From contig CALCTA010000030.1 in assembly GCA_937893945.1 (NCBI GenBank), positions 1 through 32,767 on the forward strand: DNA of 32,767 nucleotides, in the 5' to 3' direction. Source of the stretch: an uncultured Clostridia bacterium. Lineage in GTDB: Bacteria > Bacillota > Clostridia > Oscillospirales > CAG-272. A program made the translations under genes and the position numbers. Numbering within the stretch: position 1 is the first letter of the stretch; the number at the start of each line of letters is the position of its first letter. The notes beneath the pieces were generated by a model. That model saw only the letters and a program-made list of their open reading frames with translations, had not been told where the DNA came from and made no database searches. Positions 14,333 through 22,787 of this stretch are shown piece after piece.

Positions 14333-14686
14333 ATGAAGATTCTCAAGATTAAGGAGCTTCTTGATGCAGAGATCCTCACAGGAGAGGATCTGACCGATGG
14401 AGAGGTAAACTCTGCCTGCGGTTGCGATATGATGAGCGACGTGCTTGCTTTTGTCAAGGACCAGGCGGTTCTCCTGACGGGACTTTGCAATCCTCAGGTA
14501 GTCCGCACGGCGACTATGATGGATATGCGCTGCATCGTTTTCGTCAGGGGCAAGAGACCGTCGGACGACGTTATTTCCTTGGCGCGCGAGACGGGAATAG
14601 TAGTTCTCGCGAGTGAAATGAGAATGTACACCGCTTGCGGTATCCTTTACGAAAACGGCCTGCACGGAGGTGAATTCCAGAAATGA
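14333..14686 (+). CDS. DRTGG-domain-like protein of the hydrogenase cluster
   Basis: This is a 117-residue soluble protein with alternating beta/alpha pattern, similar in type to the DRTGG domains found beside clostridial [FeFe]-hydrogenases and in some phosphotransacetylases. Family assignment is from the overall pattern (DVLAFVKDQAVLLTGL, then MRCIVFVRGKRP, then GIVVLASEMRMYTACG) and the cluster context. The second such protein is at 16399 (matching pieces: VNIVAVSTL, ACIVLSEGVLPDDD, GINILTTSLDTFDAC). The exact role is not known; a ligand-binding or regulatory role is assumed in the literature. AAGGAAGGT precedes the ATG. The stop overlaps the next start by 4 bp. Confidence 0.75.
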   Translation: MKILKIKELLDAEILTGEDLTDGEVNSACGCDMMSDVLAFVKDQAVLLTGLCNPQVVRTATMMDMRCIVFVRGKRPSDDVISLARETGIVVLASEMRMYTACGILYENGLHGGEFQK

Positions 14687-15105
14687 CCGATAAAGTTAAT
14701 TTCCACTTTGACATAGACGGTGATAACTTTACGTCGGCAGGCGAGGCGTCTGTAAGGATAAAAAAGCTTTTGCGTGAGATGGGCTTTTCTCCCGATACTA
14801 TCCGCAGAGTGTCTGTGGCTATGTACGAGGGTGAGATAAATATGGTCATTCACGCAAACGGCGGCAGCGCTGACGTTGAGGTATATGACGACAGGATAGA
14901 GATAATCCTTGCCGATAAGGGTCCCGGAATTCCCAACATCGACCTTGCGATGCAGGAGGGCTATTCAACAGCGCCCGATAACATCCGCTCGCTTGGCTTT
15001 GGCGCGGGTATGGGACTTCCGAATATGAAGCGTTATACAGATGATATGAGAATAGAATCTGCGTTGGGTGTTGGCACCACTATTTATATGACGGTAAAGA
15101 CCTGA
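14683..15105 (+). CDS. Small GHKL ATPase (anti-sigma-factor/RsbW type)
   Basis: This 140-residue stand-alone ATP-binding domain resembles serine kinases/anti-sigma factors such as RsbW or SpoIIAB. The N-box is VAMYEGEINMVIHA (about 45-58), the G1 box ADKGPGI (about 77-83) and the G2 box GFGAGMGLPNM (about 105-115). There is no sensor domain and no phospho-accepting His domain. It is translationally coupled to the DRTGG-like gene (ATGA overlap). Proteins of this type are regularly found next to [FeFe]-hydrogenases of Clostridia, where a regulatory kinase role is suspected. Its partner sigma or anti-sigma-antagonist is not in the window. Confidence 0.82.
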   Translation: MTDKVNFHFDIDGDNFTSAGEASVRIKKLLREMGFSPDTIRRVSVAMYEGEINMVIHANGGSADVEVYDDRIEIILADKGPGIPNIDLAMQEGYSTAPDNIRSLGFGAGMGLPNMKRYTDDMRIESALGVGTTIYMTVKT

Positions 15106-15123
15106 CGCAAGGAAGGGTTAGAA

Positions 15124-16380
15124 ATGTTCAGTTATAAGCATTCCGTAACACTTGATGTATCCAAATGTAAAGGCTGTACAAACTGTATCAAGAGGTGTCC
15201 GACAGAGGCTATCAGAGTTCGTGGCGGACACGCCGTTATAAAAGAAGAAAAATGCATAGACTGCGGCGAGTGCATCAGACTTTGTCCGTATCAGGCAAAG
15301 AAGCCTACATACGACAAGTTTGAGGACTTCGCTCATTATAAATACAAGATCGCCTTACCCGCCCCCGCGCTTTACGGTCAGTTTGACGAGCTTGACGAGG
15401 TTGATTATATCCTCACGGCTCTGCTCGAGTGCGGATTTGACGATGTGTATGAGGTATCTAAGGCTGCGGAGATAATAACCGAGCACACGAGAAGATATAT
15501 GAAAAAGGACGGATTGCCGAAGCCTGTTATCAGCTCGGCGTGTCCTGCGATAGTAAGACTTATCAGTCTTCGCTTCCCGTGCCTTGTGGAAAATCTGCTG
15601 CCTATTATGCCGCCTATAGAATATGCGGCAAGACAGGCGCGCAAGGAGGCGCTTGCCTCTCATCCTGAGCTTAAGGATGAGGATATCTGTGTTCTATTTA
15701 TATCTCCTTGCCCCGCAAAGATAAGCTATATTAAGAACCCCATCGGCGTCGCTAAGAGCGCCGTTACGGGCGGACTTGCGATAAGCGATCTCTACTTCAA
15801 GATACGCTCTAAGCGCAAGCATATAGAAATACCAAAGAACCTCTCAAGTACCGGAATCATCGGTCTTAACTGGGCAGGATCGGGTGGAGAAGCTACCTCA
15901 ACGCTGCTTGATAAATATCTTGCGGCAGACGGTATTGAAAACTGCATAAAGGTACTTGACGAAATAGAAAATGGCACGTTCGGAGATCTTGAATTCGTTG
16001 AGCTTAACGCCTGCATCGGAGGATGCGTAGGCGGAACGCTGAACGTGGAAAATCCCTTTATCGCAAAGGCAAGGCTTCGCTCGCTTCGTAAGTATCTTCC
16101 CATTTCGGGAAATCACGTAACCGAGTCAGAGGCTCTCTCGGGAGACATCTTCTATGATGAGGAGATAGCCAACAACGGAGCGGAGAGACTTTCGGAGGAC
16201 AGAGCTACGGCTATTGCCAAGATGGTCGAGATAGAGGAGATATACAGAAGCCTTCCTCACCTTGACTGCGGCTCCTGCGGCGCGCCTAATTGCCACGCGC
16301 TTGCGGAGGATATAGTAAGAGGCAACGCGAAGATGAGCGACTGTCTTATAAGACTTCGCGAGGAGCAAAATAAAAACTGA
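15124..16380 (+). CDS. Divergent [FeFe]-hydrogenase-like iron-sulfur protein (possibly sensory type)
   Basis: In this 418-residue protein, two 4Fe-4S motifs come first (Cys15/18/21/25 and Cys44/47/50/54). The hydrogenase large-subunit domain (about 75-340) keeps Cys140 in SSACPAI, Cys196 in SPCPAK, and Cys297 and Cys301 in ACIGGCVGG. These correspond to the four cysteines that hold the H-cluster cubane. However, Ala139 stands where group A enzymes have the proton-transfer cysteine. A C-terminal 4Fe-4S domain (Cys382, Cys385, Cys390, Cys407) ends the protein. The Ala substitution and extra C-terminal cluster fit the sensory or group C/D hydrogenases rather than the main catalytic enzyme. GGAAGGG lies before the ATG. 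Its neighbours are GHKL ATPase and DRTGG genes, consistent with an H2-sensing role, which is inferred. Confidence 0.85.
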   Translation: MFSYKHSVTLDVSKCKGCTNCIKRCPTEAIRVRGGHAVIKEEKCIDCGECIRLCPYQAKKPTYDKFEDFAHYKYKIALPAPALYGQFDELDEVDYILTALLECGFDDVYEVSKAAEIITEHTRRYMKKDGLPKPVISSACPAIVRLISLRFPCLVENLLPIMPPIEYAARQARKEALASHPELKDEDICVLFISPCPAKISYIKNPIGVAKSAVTGGLAISDLYFKIRSKRKHIEIPKNLSSTGIIGLNWAGSGGEATSTLLDKYLAADGIENCIKVLDEIENGTFGDLEFVELNACIGGCVGGTLNVENPFIAKARLRSLRKYLPISGNHVTESEALSGDIFYDEEIANNGAERLSEDRATAIAKMVEIEEIYRSLPHLDCGSCGAPNCHALAEDIVRGNAKMSDCLIRLREEQNKN

Positions 16381-16398
16381 TACTTTTCGGAGGTAGAT

Positions 16399-16725
16399 AT
16401 GACTGTCAGAGAGCTTGCGGCGCTTCCTGAATTTGAGGCTGTCTGTCTGCCCGACGGTGAGAGGGAGATACTCGGCGGATACGCGGGCGACCTTCTCAGT
16501 TGGGTAATGGGACGTGCATCCGAGGGAGACGCGTGGGTTACGATAATGTCAAACGTAAATATCGTTGCGGTAAGCACGCTTGCGGACCCCGCGTGTATCG
16601 TGCTCTCCGAGGGAGTTTTGCCCGATGACGATACGCTATTAAGAGCAAAGGAGCAGGGAATAAATATACTTACCACCTCTCTTGATACCTTCGACGCCTG
16701 CGTCCGTATCTCTTCAGCGCTATGA
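16399..16725 (+). CDS. Second DRTGG-like protein
   Basis: This 108-residue soluble protein has the same pattern as the 14333 product. The region VTIMSNVNIVAVSTLADPACIV (about 46-67) is followed by GVLPDDDTLLRAKEQGINI and an end segment DTFDACVRISS. CGGAGGT precedes the ATG. The stop codon overlaps the PHP gene start by 4 bp, so they are coupled. The presence of two DRTGG-like genes flanking the hydrogenase-like gene suggests a heteromeric regulatory unit; this is inference. Confidence 0.7.
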   Translation: MTVRELAALPEFEAVCLPDGEREILGGYAGDLLSWVMGRASEGDAWVTIMSNVNIVAVSTLADPACIVLSEGVLPDDDTLLRAKEQGINILTTSLDTFDACVRISSAL

Positions 16726-17465
16726 CGCCTTACTATTACGACCTTCATATCCACTCTGCGCTCTCACCCTGCGCGGATAACGATATGACTCCAAATAATA
16801 TAGCGGGAATGGCGGCGATCAAGGGCTTGCAGATACTTGCCCTTACCGATCATAATTCCGCAAAGAATTGCCCCGCCTTCTTTGAGGCGTGCAAGCAGCA
16901 GGGAATAATCGCTGTTGCGGGCATGGAGCTTTCCACAGCGGAGGACATACACCTCGTGTGCCTCTTCCGCGAGCTTGACGACGCTATGCGCTTTGACGCT
17001 GAGGTCGAGAAGCATCTTATGCCGCTGAAAAACCGCCCCGAGATATTCGGTGAGCAGTATATAATGGACGGCGAGGACGAGATAGTCGGAGAGTTTGACA
17101 CTCTGCTCATCTCGGCTACCGACCTTCCGATAGACGAAGCAATAGCCCTCGCAAGACAGTTCGGCGCTCACGTTCACCCCGCGCATATTGACCGCGAATC
17201 GAACGGAATAGTCGCAATACTTGGCGATATTCCTTCCGAGTACGGATTTTGCACCTTTGAGCTTCGCGACAGGACAAGCCTTGAGAGGCTGACGCCTGTT
17301 ATAGAGGAGCTTAGTGGCGATAATATGCTGATCTGCTCGGATGCCCATCATCTCTGGGACATCAGCGAGGCTGAAAATTCTCTTCTTATAGACGACGAGC
17401 CTTACAGCTCCGCTCTTGTAAGAGCGCGACTCTTCGATATGCTGGAGAGAGGAATATTAAATTGA
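16722..17465 (+). CDS. PHP-domain phosphoesterase
   Basis: This 247-residue metal-dependent phosphoesterase is of the PHP superfamily. The metal-binding motifs are in order: DLHIHS (Asp7, His9, His11), LTDHNS (Asp43, His44), GMEL (Glu69), DIHLV (His77), HVHPAH (His150, His152) and SDAHH (Asp207, His209). The full set suggests an active enzyme. The substrate is unknown; family members cleave phosphate esters of sugars, nucleotides or histidinol. It follows the second DRTGG gene with a 4-bp overlap, and the structural hydrogenase genes begin right after it. This order is often seen in clostridial hydrogenase operons, where its role remains unexplained. Confidence 0.88.
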   Translation: MTPYYYDLHIHSALSPCADNDMTPNNIAGMAAIKGLQILALTDHNSAKNCPAFFEACKQQGIIAVAGMELSTAEDIHLVCLFRELDDAMRFDAEVEKHLMPLKNRPEIFGEQYIMDGEDEIVGEFDTLLISATDLPIDEAIALARQFGAHVHPAHIDRESNGIVAILGDIPSEYGFCTFELRDRTSLERLTPVIEELSGDNMLICSDAHHLWDISEAENSLLIDDEPYSSALVRARLFDMLERGILN

Positions 17466-17520
17466 TTTATTTAAAAATTAAAATAAATAAATAAAAACAA
17501 GTATGGAGGAAATTTTTCAA

Positions 17521-18015
17521 ATGAAAAAGACTTTGACCACAGTAATGTTCCGTGGAACCAAGGCTCAGGAAGAGCAGCTTGACGCTGTAATTACAGCGCA
17601 CAAGGGTATGCCCGGCGCATTGATGCCCGTTCTTCAGCAGGCACAGGAGATCTACGGTTATCTGCCCATTGAGGTTCAGAGAATGATCGCTCTCAAGATG
17701 GGAATATCCATCGAAGAGGTTTACGGCGTCTCTACCTTCTACTCGCAGTTCGTTCTCAACCCCAAGGGTGAGATCGCTATCGCAGTATGTCTCGGAACAG
17801 CTTGCTACGTTAAGGGTAGCGGAGAGATCCTTGACAAGATCACACAGATACTCGGCCTTCCCGCAGGATCCACGACTCCCGACGGAAAGTACTCTCTTGA
17901 GGCAACAAGATGTATCGGTGCTTGCGGACTTGCTCCCGTTCTTACTATCAATAACGAAGTTTACGGAAAGCTCGTTCCTGCCGATATGGAAGGAATTCTT
18001 GCTAAATACAAGTAA
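17521..18015 (+). CDS. hydC: NuoE-like 2Fe-2S subunit of the NAD-linked [FeFe]-hydrogenase
   Basis: This is a 164-residue thioredoxin-like ferredoxin subunit. The four 2Fe-2S ligands are Cys90 and Cys95 (CLGTAC), and Cys131 and Cys135 (CIGAC). The N-terminal half has the NuoE helical part, with LMPVLQQAQEIYGYLP. In multimeric hydrogenases this subunit works with the NuoF-like HydB and catalytic HydA to couple NAD(P)H and ferredoxin oxidation to H2 production. An upstream ATG at 17503 forms part of the Shine-Dalgarno region (ATGGAGG); the ATG at 17521 is preferred although the spacing (11 bases) is long. The gene symbol follows common use for HydABC. Confidence 0.9.
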   Translation: MKKTLTTVMFRGTKAQEEQLDAVITAHKGMPGALMPVLQQAQEIYGYLPIEVQRMIALKMGISIEEVYGVSTFYSQFVLNPKGEIAIAVCLGTACYVKGSGEILDKITQILGLPAGSTTPDGKYSLEATRCIGACGLAPVLTINNEVYGKLVPADMEGILAKYK

Positions 18016-18048
18016 TATCCGCCCGATCCGACTTTAATAATATTAATT

Positions 18049-18603
18049 ATGAAGGAACTGTCTTTAAATATTCTTGACGTTGCAAAGAACTCCACCGCGG
18101 CGGGTGCGTCGCTCGTGAAAATATCTCTGGAGCTCTCGGAGAGCGGAATTCTCACTCTTTCTATCGTCGATAACGGCTGTGGAATGAACGAGGAGACGCT
18201 TCTCGGAGTAACCGATCCGTTTTACACCACGCGTAAGACACGCAAGGTAGGAATGGGACTGCCGTTGCTTAAATTGGCTGCCGAGATGACGGGCGGAACG
18301 CTTACTATTACCTCGTCCGATAAGGTGGGTGAGAGTGGGACGAGCCTTGTCGCTACCTTTGATACGAGAAGTATCGACTGTATGCCGCTCGGAGATATAG
18401 TATCGACCGTGTGCATACTTATAGCGGGAAGTCCTGAGGTGGATTTCGTGTTTACGGATACGCGTCCGCAGGGAAGAGTCGCGCTTGCGACAGCAGAGCT
18501 TCGCGAGGTTCTCGGAGAGGGAATATCTCTCGCAGAGCTTGAGGTACAGCAATGGATAAAGGAATATCTTGAGGAGCAGTATCGGGAGATCGAAAACCTT
18601 TAG
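18049..18603 (+). CDS. GHKL ATPase of the hydrogenase operon
   Basis: In this 184-residue protein the ATPase domain (1-105) has the N-box MKELSLNILDVAKNST (1-16), the G1 box VDNGCGM (38-44), FYTTRKTRKVGMGLPLL (59-75) and a T-box-like GTSLVATF. The remaining 80 residues form a second small domain. There is no sensor, His acceptor domain or membrane segment, so it is not a complete histidine kinase. No clear Shine-Dalgarno sequence precedes the ATG, but starting here keeps the complete N-box. It lies between the NuoE-like and ferredoxin genes, the usual place in clostridial hydrogenase operons; a modulating role is supposed but unproved. Confidence 0.85.
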   Translation: MKELSLNILDVAKNSTAAGASLVKISLELSESGILTLSIVDNGCGMNEETLLGVTDPFYTTRKTRKVGMGLPLLKLAAEMTGGTLTITSSDKVGESGTSLVATFDTRSIDCMPLGDIVSTVCILIAGSPEVDFVFTDTRPQGRVALATAELREVLGEGISLAELEVQQWIKEYLEEQYREIENL

Positions 18604-18638
18604 TTTTTAATTTTTGAAGAATATATGGAGGAAGAACT

Positions 18639-19010
18639 ATGAAATCATTGGCAGAACTTGCTGCAATAAGAGAAAAAATGCAGAACAAGGTAGTTATCCG
18701 CGAGGGAATGGCTGCGACGAGAGTTGTAGTCGGCATGGCAACCTGCGGAATCGCAGCTGGCGCAAGACCCGTTCTCAACGCTTTTGTTGACGGTGTAAAC
18801 GCTAACGGACTTAGCGACAAGGTAGCAGTTACTCAGACCGGATGCATCGGCATCTGTCAGTACGAGCCTGTTGTCGAGGTCTATGAAGAGGGCAAGGAAA
18901 AGGTTACTTACGTAAAGCTTGATGCGGCTAAGGCGACTGAGATCGTCGAGAAGCATCTTAAGGGCGGCAAGGTCGTTGAGGAATACACGATCGGCGCTTA
19001 TAGCAAATGA
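18639..19010 (+). CDS. Thioredoxin-like 2Fe-2S ferredoxin
   Basis: This 123-residue protein is related to the C-terminal fold of NuoE. The cluster region reads MATCGIAAGARPV (Cys36) and TGCIGICQYEP (two further cysteines, spaced CxxxC). Only three cysteines are present, with Ala where NuoE-type proteins have a second cysteine in the first motif. It is highly hydrophilic and C-terminally basic (HLKGGKVVEEYTIGAYSK). GGAGGAAG precedes the ATG. It probably serves as an accessory electron carrier or subunit of the hydrogenase encoded directly downstream. Confidence 0.87.
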   Translation: MKSLAELAAIREKMQNKVVIREGMAATRVVVGMATCGIAAGARPVLNAFVDGVNANGLSDKVAVTQTGCIGICQYEPVVEVYEEGKEKVTYVKLDAAKATEIVEKHLKGGKVVEEYTIGAYSK

Positions 19011-19041
19011 TTGATTTTGACAGAGAAAGGACAAGAAGAAA

Positions 19042-20859
19042 ATGATTAGATCACATGTATTGATTTGTGGCGGTACAGGTTGTACCTCTTCCAAGAGTGT
19101 CAAAGTCAAGGACGCTATGGAAGCGGCGATCGCTGCTAACGGTCTTGCAGAGGAAGTCAAGGTAGTTATGACCGGATGCTTCGGTCTCTGCGCACTCGGA
19201 CCGATTATGATTATCTATCCCGAAGGCACTTTCTATAGCTGCGTAACCCCTGAGGATGCAGACGAGATCGTTACTGAGCATCTTCTCAAGGGACGTCCCG
19301 TAGAGAGACTCGTATATCACGAGGCAAAGAGCGAGGACGTTCACCACGCTACATCTCTTTCCGAGACTGCATTCTACAAGAAGCAGAAGAGAGTTGCTCT
19401 CCGTAACTGCGGTGTTATCAACCCTGAGGAGATCGACGAGTACATAGCTATGGACGGTTATCGCGCACTTGGTAAGGTACTTACAGAGATGACTCCCGAT
19501 GACGTAATCCAGACCATTCTCGATTCCGGACTTCGCGGACGTGGCGGCGGCGGATTCCCCACAGGTCTTAAGTGGAAGTTCGCTTCCGGCAACAGAGGAA
19601 ACGTAGTTAAGTATATCGGCTGTAACGCGGACGAGGGCGACCCCGGTGCGTTTATGGACCGTTCTATCCTTGAGGGCGACCCCCACGCAGTTATCGAGGC
19701 TATGGCTATCGCAGGCTACGCTATCGGTGCTGAAGAGGGTTACGTATATGTTCGTGCAGAGTATCCTATCGCTATCCACCGTCTTGAGATCGCTATCAAG
19801 CAGGCTCGTGAGTACGGCCTTCTCGGTAAGGATATCTTCGGCACAGGCTTCAACTTTGACGTTCACATCCGCTTCGGCGCAGGTGCGTTCGTATGTGGTG
19901 AGGAGACCGCTCTTATGACCTCTATCGAGGGTAACAGAGGCGAGCCTCGTCCCCGTCCTCCTTTCCCTGCAGTAAAGGGTCTCTTTGGACAGCCTACAGT
20001 TCTTAACAACGTTGAGACCTATGCAAACATTCCTCAGATCATCCTCAACGGTGTTGATTGGTTCAGATCTATGGGTACTGAAAAGTCCAAGGGTACTAAG
20101 GTATTCGCACTTGGCGGTAAGATAACTAACACAGGTCTCGTTGAGGTTCCTATGGGAACAACTCTCCGTGAGGTAATCGAGGAGATCGGTGGCGGTATCC
20201 CCAACGGCAAGTCCTTCAAGGCAGCTCAGACCGGTGGTCCTTCCGGCGGTTGTATCCCCGCATCTCTTATCGATACTCCTATCGACTACGATAACCTTAT
20301 CGCTATCGGCTCTATGATGGGCTCGGGCGGACTTATCGTTATGGACGAGGACACCTGTATGGTTGACCTTGCTCGCTTCTTCCTTGACTTCACAGTTGAC
20401 GAGTCCTGCGGTAAGTGTACTCCTTGCCGTATCGGTACTAAGAGACTTCTTGAGATACTTGACAAGATCATCGCAGGTAACGGCGAGCTTGAGGACCTCG
20501 ACAGACTCGAGGAGCTTTCCAACTACATCAAGAGCGCATCTCTCTGCGGACTTGGACAGACTGCTCCTAACCCCGTTCTCTCTACACTCCGTTACTTCAG
20601 AGATGAGTACGTTGCTCATATCGTAGATAAGAAGTGTCCCGCAGGCGTATGTAAGAGCTTGCTTCAGTTCAAGATCGACCTTGATAAGTGTATCGGCTGC
20701 GGAATGTGCGCAAAGAACTGCCCCGCAGACGCTATCGCAAGAACAGATTACATCGCTCCCGGCCACAAGCTCGCTTCCTTTGCTATCGATCCTGCAAAGT
20801 GTGTTAAGTGCGGCGCTTGTATGGAGAAATGTAAGCCCCATGCAATTTATAAGGACTAA
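19042..20859 (+). CDS. hydB: NuoF-like NADH/FMN subunit of the bifurcating hydrogenase
   Basis: In this 605-residue protein the N-terminal 2Fe-2S domain has Cys9 and Cys14 (CGGTGC) and Cys46 and Cys50 (CFGLC). The NADH/FMN domain contains RGRGGGGFPTG (165-175) and CNADEGDPGAF (194-204). An SLBB-type region follows. The 4Fe-4S site CGKCTPC uses Cys456, 459, 462 and Cys502. The C-terminus adds two ferredoxin-type 4Fe-4S motifs (Cys550/553/556/560 and Cys587/590/593/597). This extended form is typical of HydB of electron-bifurcating hydrogenases. AAAGGAC precedes the ATG. Lysine codons are almost all AAG, and the same bias continues into hydA, suggesting high expression. Confidence 0.95.
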   Translation: MIRSHVLICGGTGCTSSKSVKVKDAMEAAIAANGLAEEVKVVMTGCFGLCALGPIMIIYPEGTFYSCVTPEDADEIVTEHLLKGRPVERLVYHEAKSEDVHHATSLSETAFYKKQKRVALRNCGVINPEEIDEYIAMDGYRALGKVLTEMTPDDVIQTILDSGLRGRGGGGFPTGLKWKFASGNRGNVVKYIGCNADEGDPGAFMDRSILEGDPHAVIEAMAIAGYAIGAEEGYVYVRAEYPIAIHRLEIAIKQAREYGLLGKDIFGTGFNFDVHIRFGAGAFVCGEETALMTSIEGNRGEPRPRPPFPAVKGLFGQPTVLNNVETYANIPQIILNGVDWFRSMGTEKSKGTKVFALGGKITNTGLVEVPMGTTLREVIEEIGGGIPNGKSFKAAQTGGPSGGCIPASLIDTPIDYDNLIAIGSMMGSGGLIVMDEDTCMVDLARFFLDFTVDESCGKCTPCRIGTKRLLEILDKIIAGNGELEDLDRLEELSNYIKSASLCGLGQTAPNPVLSTLRYFRDEYVAHIVDKKCPAGVCKSLLQFKIDLDKCIGCGMCAKNCPADAIARTDYIAPGHKLASFAIDPAKCVKCGACMEKCKPHAIYKD

Positions 20860-20877
20860 GAAAGGAGAAGTGTGGAC

Positions 20878-22620
20878 ATGGAAACTATTAACGTTAAAAT
20901 TAACGGCGTGAACTATGCCGTAGCTAAGGGATCCACAGTTCTTGAGGCTGCAAGAGCAGCTAAGATAGATATCCCTACACTTTGTTACCTTAAGGACATC
21001 AACGAGATCGGCGCTTGCCGTCTCTGTCTCGTAGAGGTTTCTGAGGGCGGTAAGCCTTTCAGAATGGTAACCGCTTGTGTATATCCCGTAACTGAGGGAA
21101 TGGAGATCCTCACAAATACACCTAAGATCAATCAGTCGAGAAAGACCAACCTTGAGTTGCTTCTTTCCAACCACGACCGCAAGTGTCTCTCTTGCGTACG
21201 CAGCACTACCTGCGAGCTTCAGAAGCTCTGCAACGAGTACGGCGTTGACGAGACCCGCTTCAGCGGCGCTAAGACCGAGTATAAGATCGACGACGCTACA
21301 CCTATCATTCGTGATAACAACAAGTGTATCCTTTGCCGCCGCTGCGTAGCAGCTTGTAAGGTAGTTCAGGGTATCGGTGTTATCGGTGCTAACGACCGTG
21401 GATTTGATACTCACATCGCTTCCGCATTCGAGATGCCTCTCGCTGAGACCTCTTGCGTAAACTGCGGACAGTGTATCGTTGCTTGTCCCGTTGGCGCACT
21501 CTACGAGAGAGACGATACCGATAAGGTAAGAGAAGCTCTCGCAGATCCCACAAAGCACGTATTCATCTGCACCGCTCCTTCTGTAAGAGCACAGATCGGT
21601 GAGTGCTTCGGCTACGAGCCCGGTACTGACTGCGAACCTCAGATGGTTGAGGCTCTTAAGAAGCTCGGCTTCGACGGCGTTTACGATATGAATCTCACCG
21701 CTGACCTTACCATTATGGAAGAAGCAACCGAGTTCCTTGGCAGAGTCAAGAACGGCGGCGCACTTCCTATGATCACCTCTTGCTCGCCCGGATGGATCAA
21801 GTTCTGCGAGCACTACTATCCTGAGTTTGTAGATAACCTCTCCACCTGTAAGTCTCCTCAGCAGATGTTCGGCGCAGTAGTTAAGACCTACTATGCAGAG
21901 AAGATGGGTTGGGATCCTAAGGATATATTCTTCGTATCCGCAATTCCTTGTACCGCTAAGAAGTTTGAGGTTGGCAGACCCGGTCAGTCGGCAGCGGGCG
22001 TTCCTGACGTTGACGTTGCTATTACCACCCGTGAGGTTGGCAGAATGATCAGCAAGGCAGGTATCGACTTCAGAGCACTTGAGGGTGCTGAATTTGACGT
22101 TCCGTTCGAGATCGGTTCGGGCGCAGGCGCTATCTTCGGAGCTACCGGCGGAGTTATGGAGGCAGCTCTCCGTACCGCAGCAGAGGTTATCGAAGGCAAG
22201 CCTCTTGAGTCCCTCGACTTCAACGAGGTTCGTGGTGTAGAGGGCGTAAAGATCGCTTCCTACAAGCTTGGCGATATCAACCTCAACGTTGCAGTTGCTT
22301 CGGGTACTGCAAACGCTAAGAAGGTGCTTGATGCTGTTAAGGCAGGCGAGCTTGACGTTCAGTTCATCGAGATCATGGCTTGTCCCGGTGGATGTGTAAA
22401 CGGCGGCGGTCAGCCCATTCAGCCCGCAGTAGTAAGAGAGACCATCGACCTTCGCGCTGTAAGAGCTGCTGTTCTTTACAACGACGATAAGACAAGCGAT
22501 ATCCGCAAGTCTCACGAGAACTCTGCGGTTAAGAAGCTTTATGATGAGTACTTTGGAGAGCCCAACAGCCACAAGGCTCACGAGATCCTCCACACTCACT
22601 ACGTAAAGCGCGGCCTTTAA
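20878..22620 (+). CDS. hydA: [FeFe]-hydrogenase catalytic subunit
   Basis: In this 580-residue enzyme the N-terminal 2Fe-2S domain has Cys36, Cys47, Cys50 and Cys67. The His-ligated 4Fe-4S site has His99, Cys103, Cys106 and Cys112. Two 4Fe-4S motifs are Cys150/153/156/160 and Cys193/196/199/203. The H-cluster domain motifs are TSCSPGW (300-306), IPCTAKKFE (356-364, Cys358) and MACPGGCVNGGGQP (Cys502, Cys506). It makes or consumes H2 and receives electrons through HydB and HydC. The first motif has Ser303 in place of the second Cys of the common TSCCPxW form. A GTG two codons earlier (20872) is possible; the ATG at 20878 is taken. It is the last gene of the operon, before a strong terminator. 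The maturases HydE, HydF and HydG are not in the window. Confidence 0.96.
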   Translation: METINVKINGVNYAVAKGSTVLEAARAAKIDIPTLCYLKDINEIGACRLCLVEVSEGGKPFRMVTACVYPVTEGMEILTNTPKINQSRKTNLELLLSNHDRKCLSCVRSTTCELQKLCNEYGVDETRFSGAKTEYKIDDATPIIRDNNKCILCRRCVAACKVVQGIGVIGANDRGFDTHIASAFEMPLAETSCVNCGQCIVACPVGALYERDDTDKVREALADPTKHVFICTAPSVRAQIGECFGYEPGTDCEPQMVEALKKLGFDGVYDMNLTADLTIMEEATEFLGRVKNGGALPMITSCSPGWIKFCEHYYPEFVDNLSTCKSPQQMFGAVVKTYYAEKMGWDPKDIFFVSAIPCTAKKFEVGRPGQSAAGVPDVDVAITTREVGRMISKAGIDFRALEGAEFDVPFEIGSGAGAIFGATGGVMEAALRTAAEVIEGKPLESLDFNEVRGVEGVKIASYKLGDINLNVAVASGTANAKKVLDAVKAGELDVQFIEIMACPGGCVNGGGQPIQPAVVRETIDLRAVRAAVLYNDDKTSDIRKSHENSAVKKLYDEYFGEPNSHKAHEILHTHYVKRGL

Positions 22621-22634
22621 TTAAATAAAGCGCA

Positions 22635-22679
22635 ACAGCGCGGAGCACCCACTAAAAAGGGCGCTCCGCGCTGTTTTTT
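22635..22679 (+). terminator. Rho-independent terminator of the hydrogenase operon
   Basis: Twelve-base arms ACAGCGCGGAGC (22635-22646) and GCTCCGCGCTGT (22663-22674) are extended by three more G-C pairs after one mismatch. The loop is A-rich and six T follow. Confidence 0.93.
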
Positions 22680-22702
22680 ATGAAATATTATCAAATAAAA
22701 TC

Positions 22703-22731
22703 TTGACAATATTGCAGATGTATGGTAAAAT
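22703..22731 (+). promoter_or_regulatory. Promoter of the LRR lipoprotein gene
   Basis: TTGACA (22703-22708), a 17-bp spacer and TAAAAT (22726-22731) lie 56 bp before the start codon. Confidence 0.7.
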
Positions 22732-22787
22732 AAACATATAAACAGAGATGTTTGTTTAATTCTACATTTGCAAGGAGAAAACCGATT

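Noticed and set aside
14683..15105. Full histidine kinase
   Set aside because: Only the ATPase domain is present, with no acceptor His domain, sensor or partner response regulator nearby.
19051..22599. Very long open frame (over 1,180 codons) on the minus strand opposite hydB and hydA
   Set aside because: It mirrors the two hydrogenase genes. In genes with strong codon bias, TTA, CTA and TCA codons are rare, which removes stops from the antisense frame. The product has no sensible domain and is full of unusual Ser/Cys/Leu runs.
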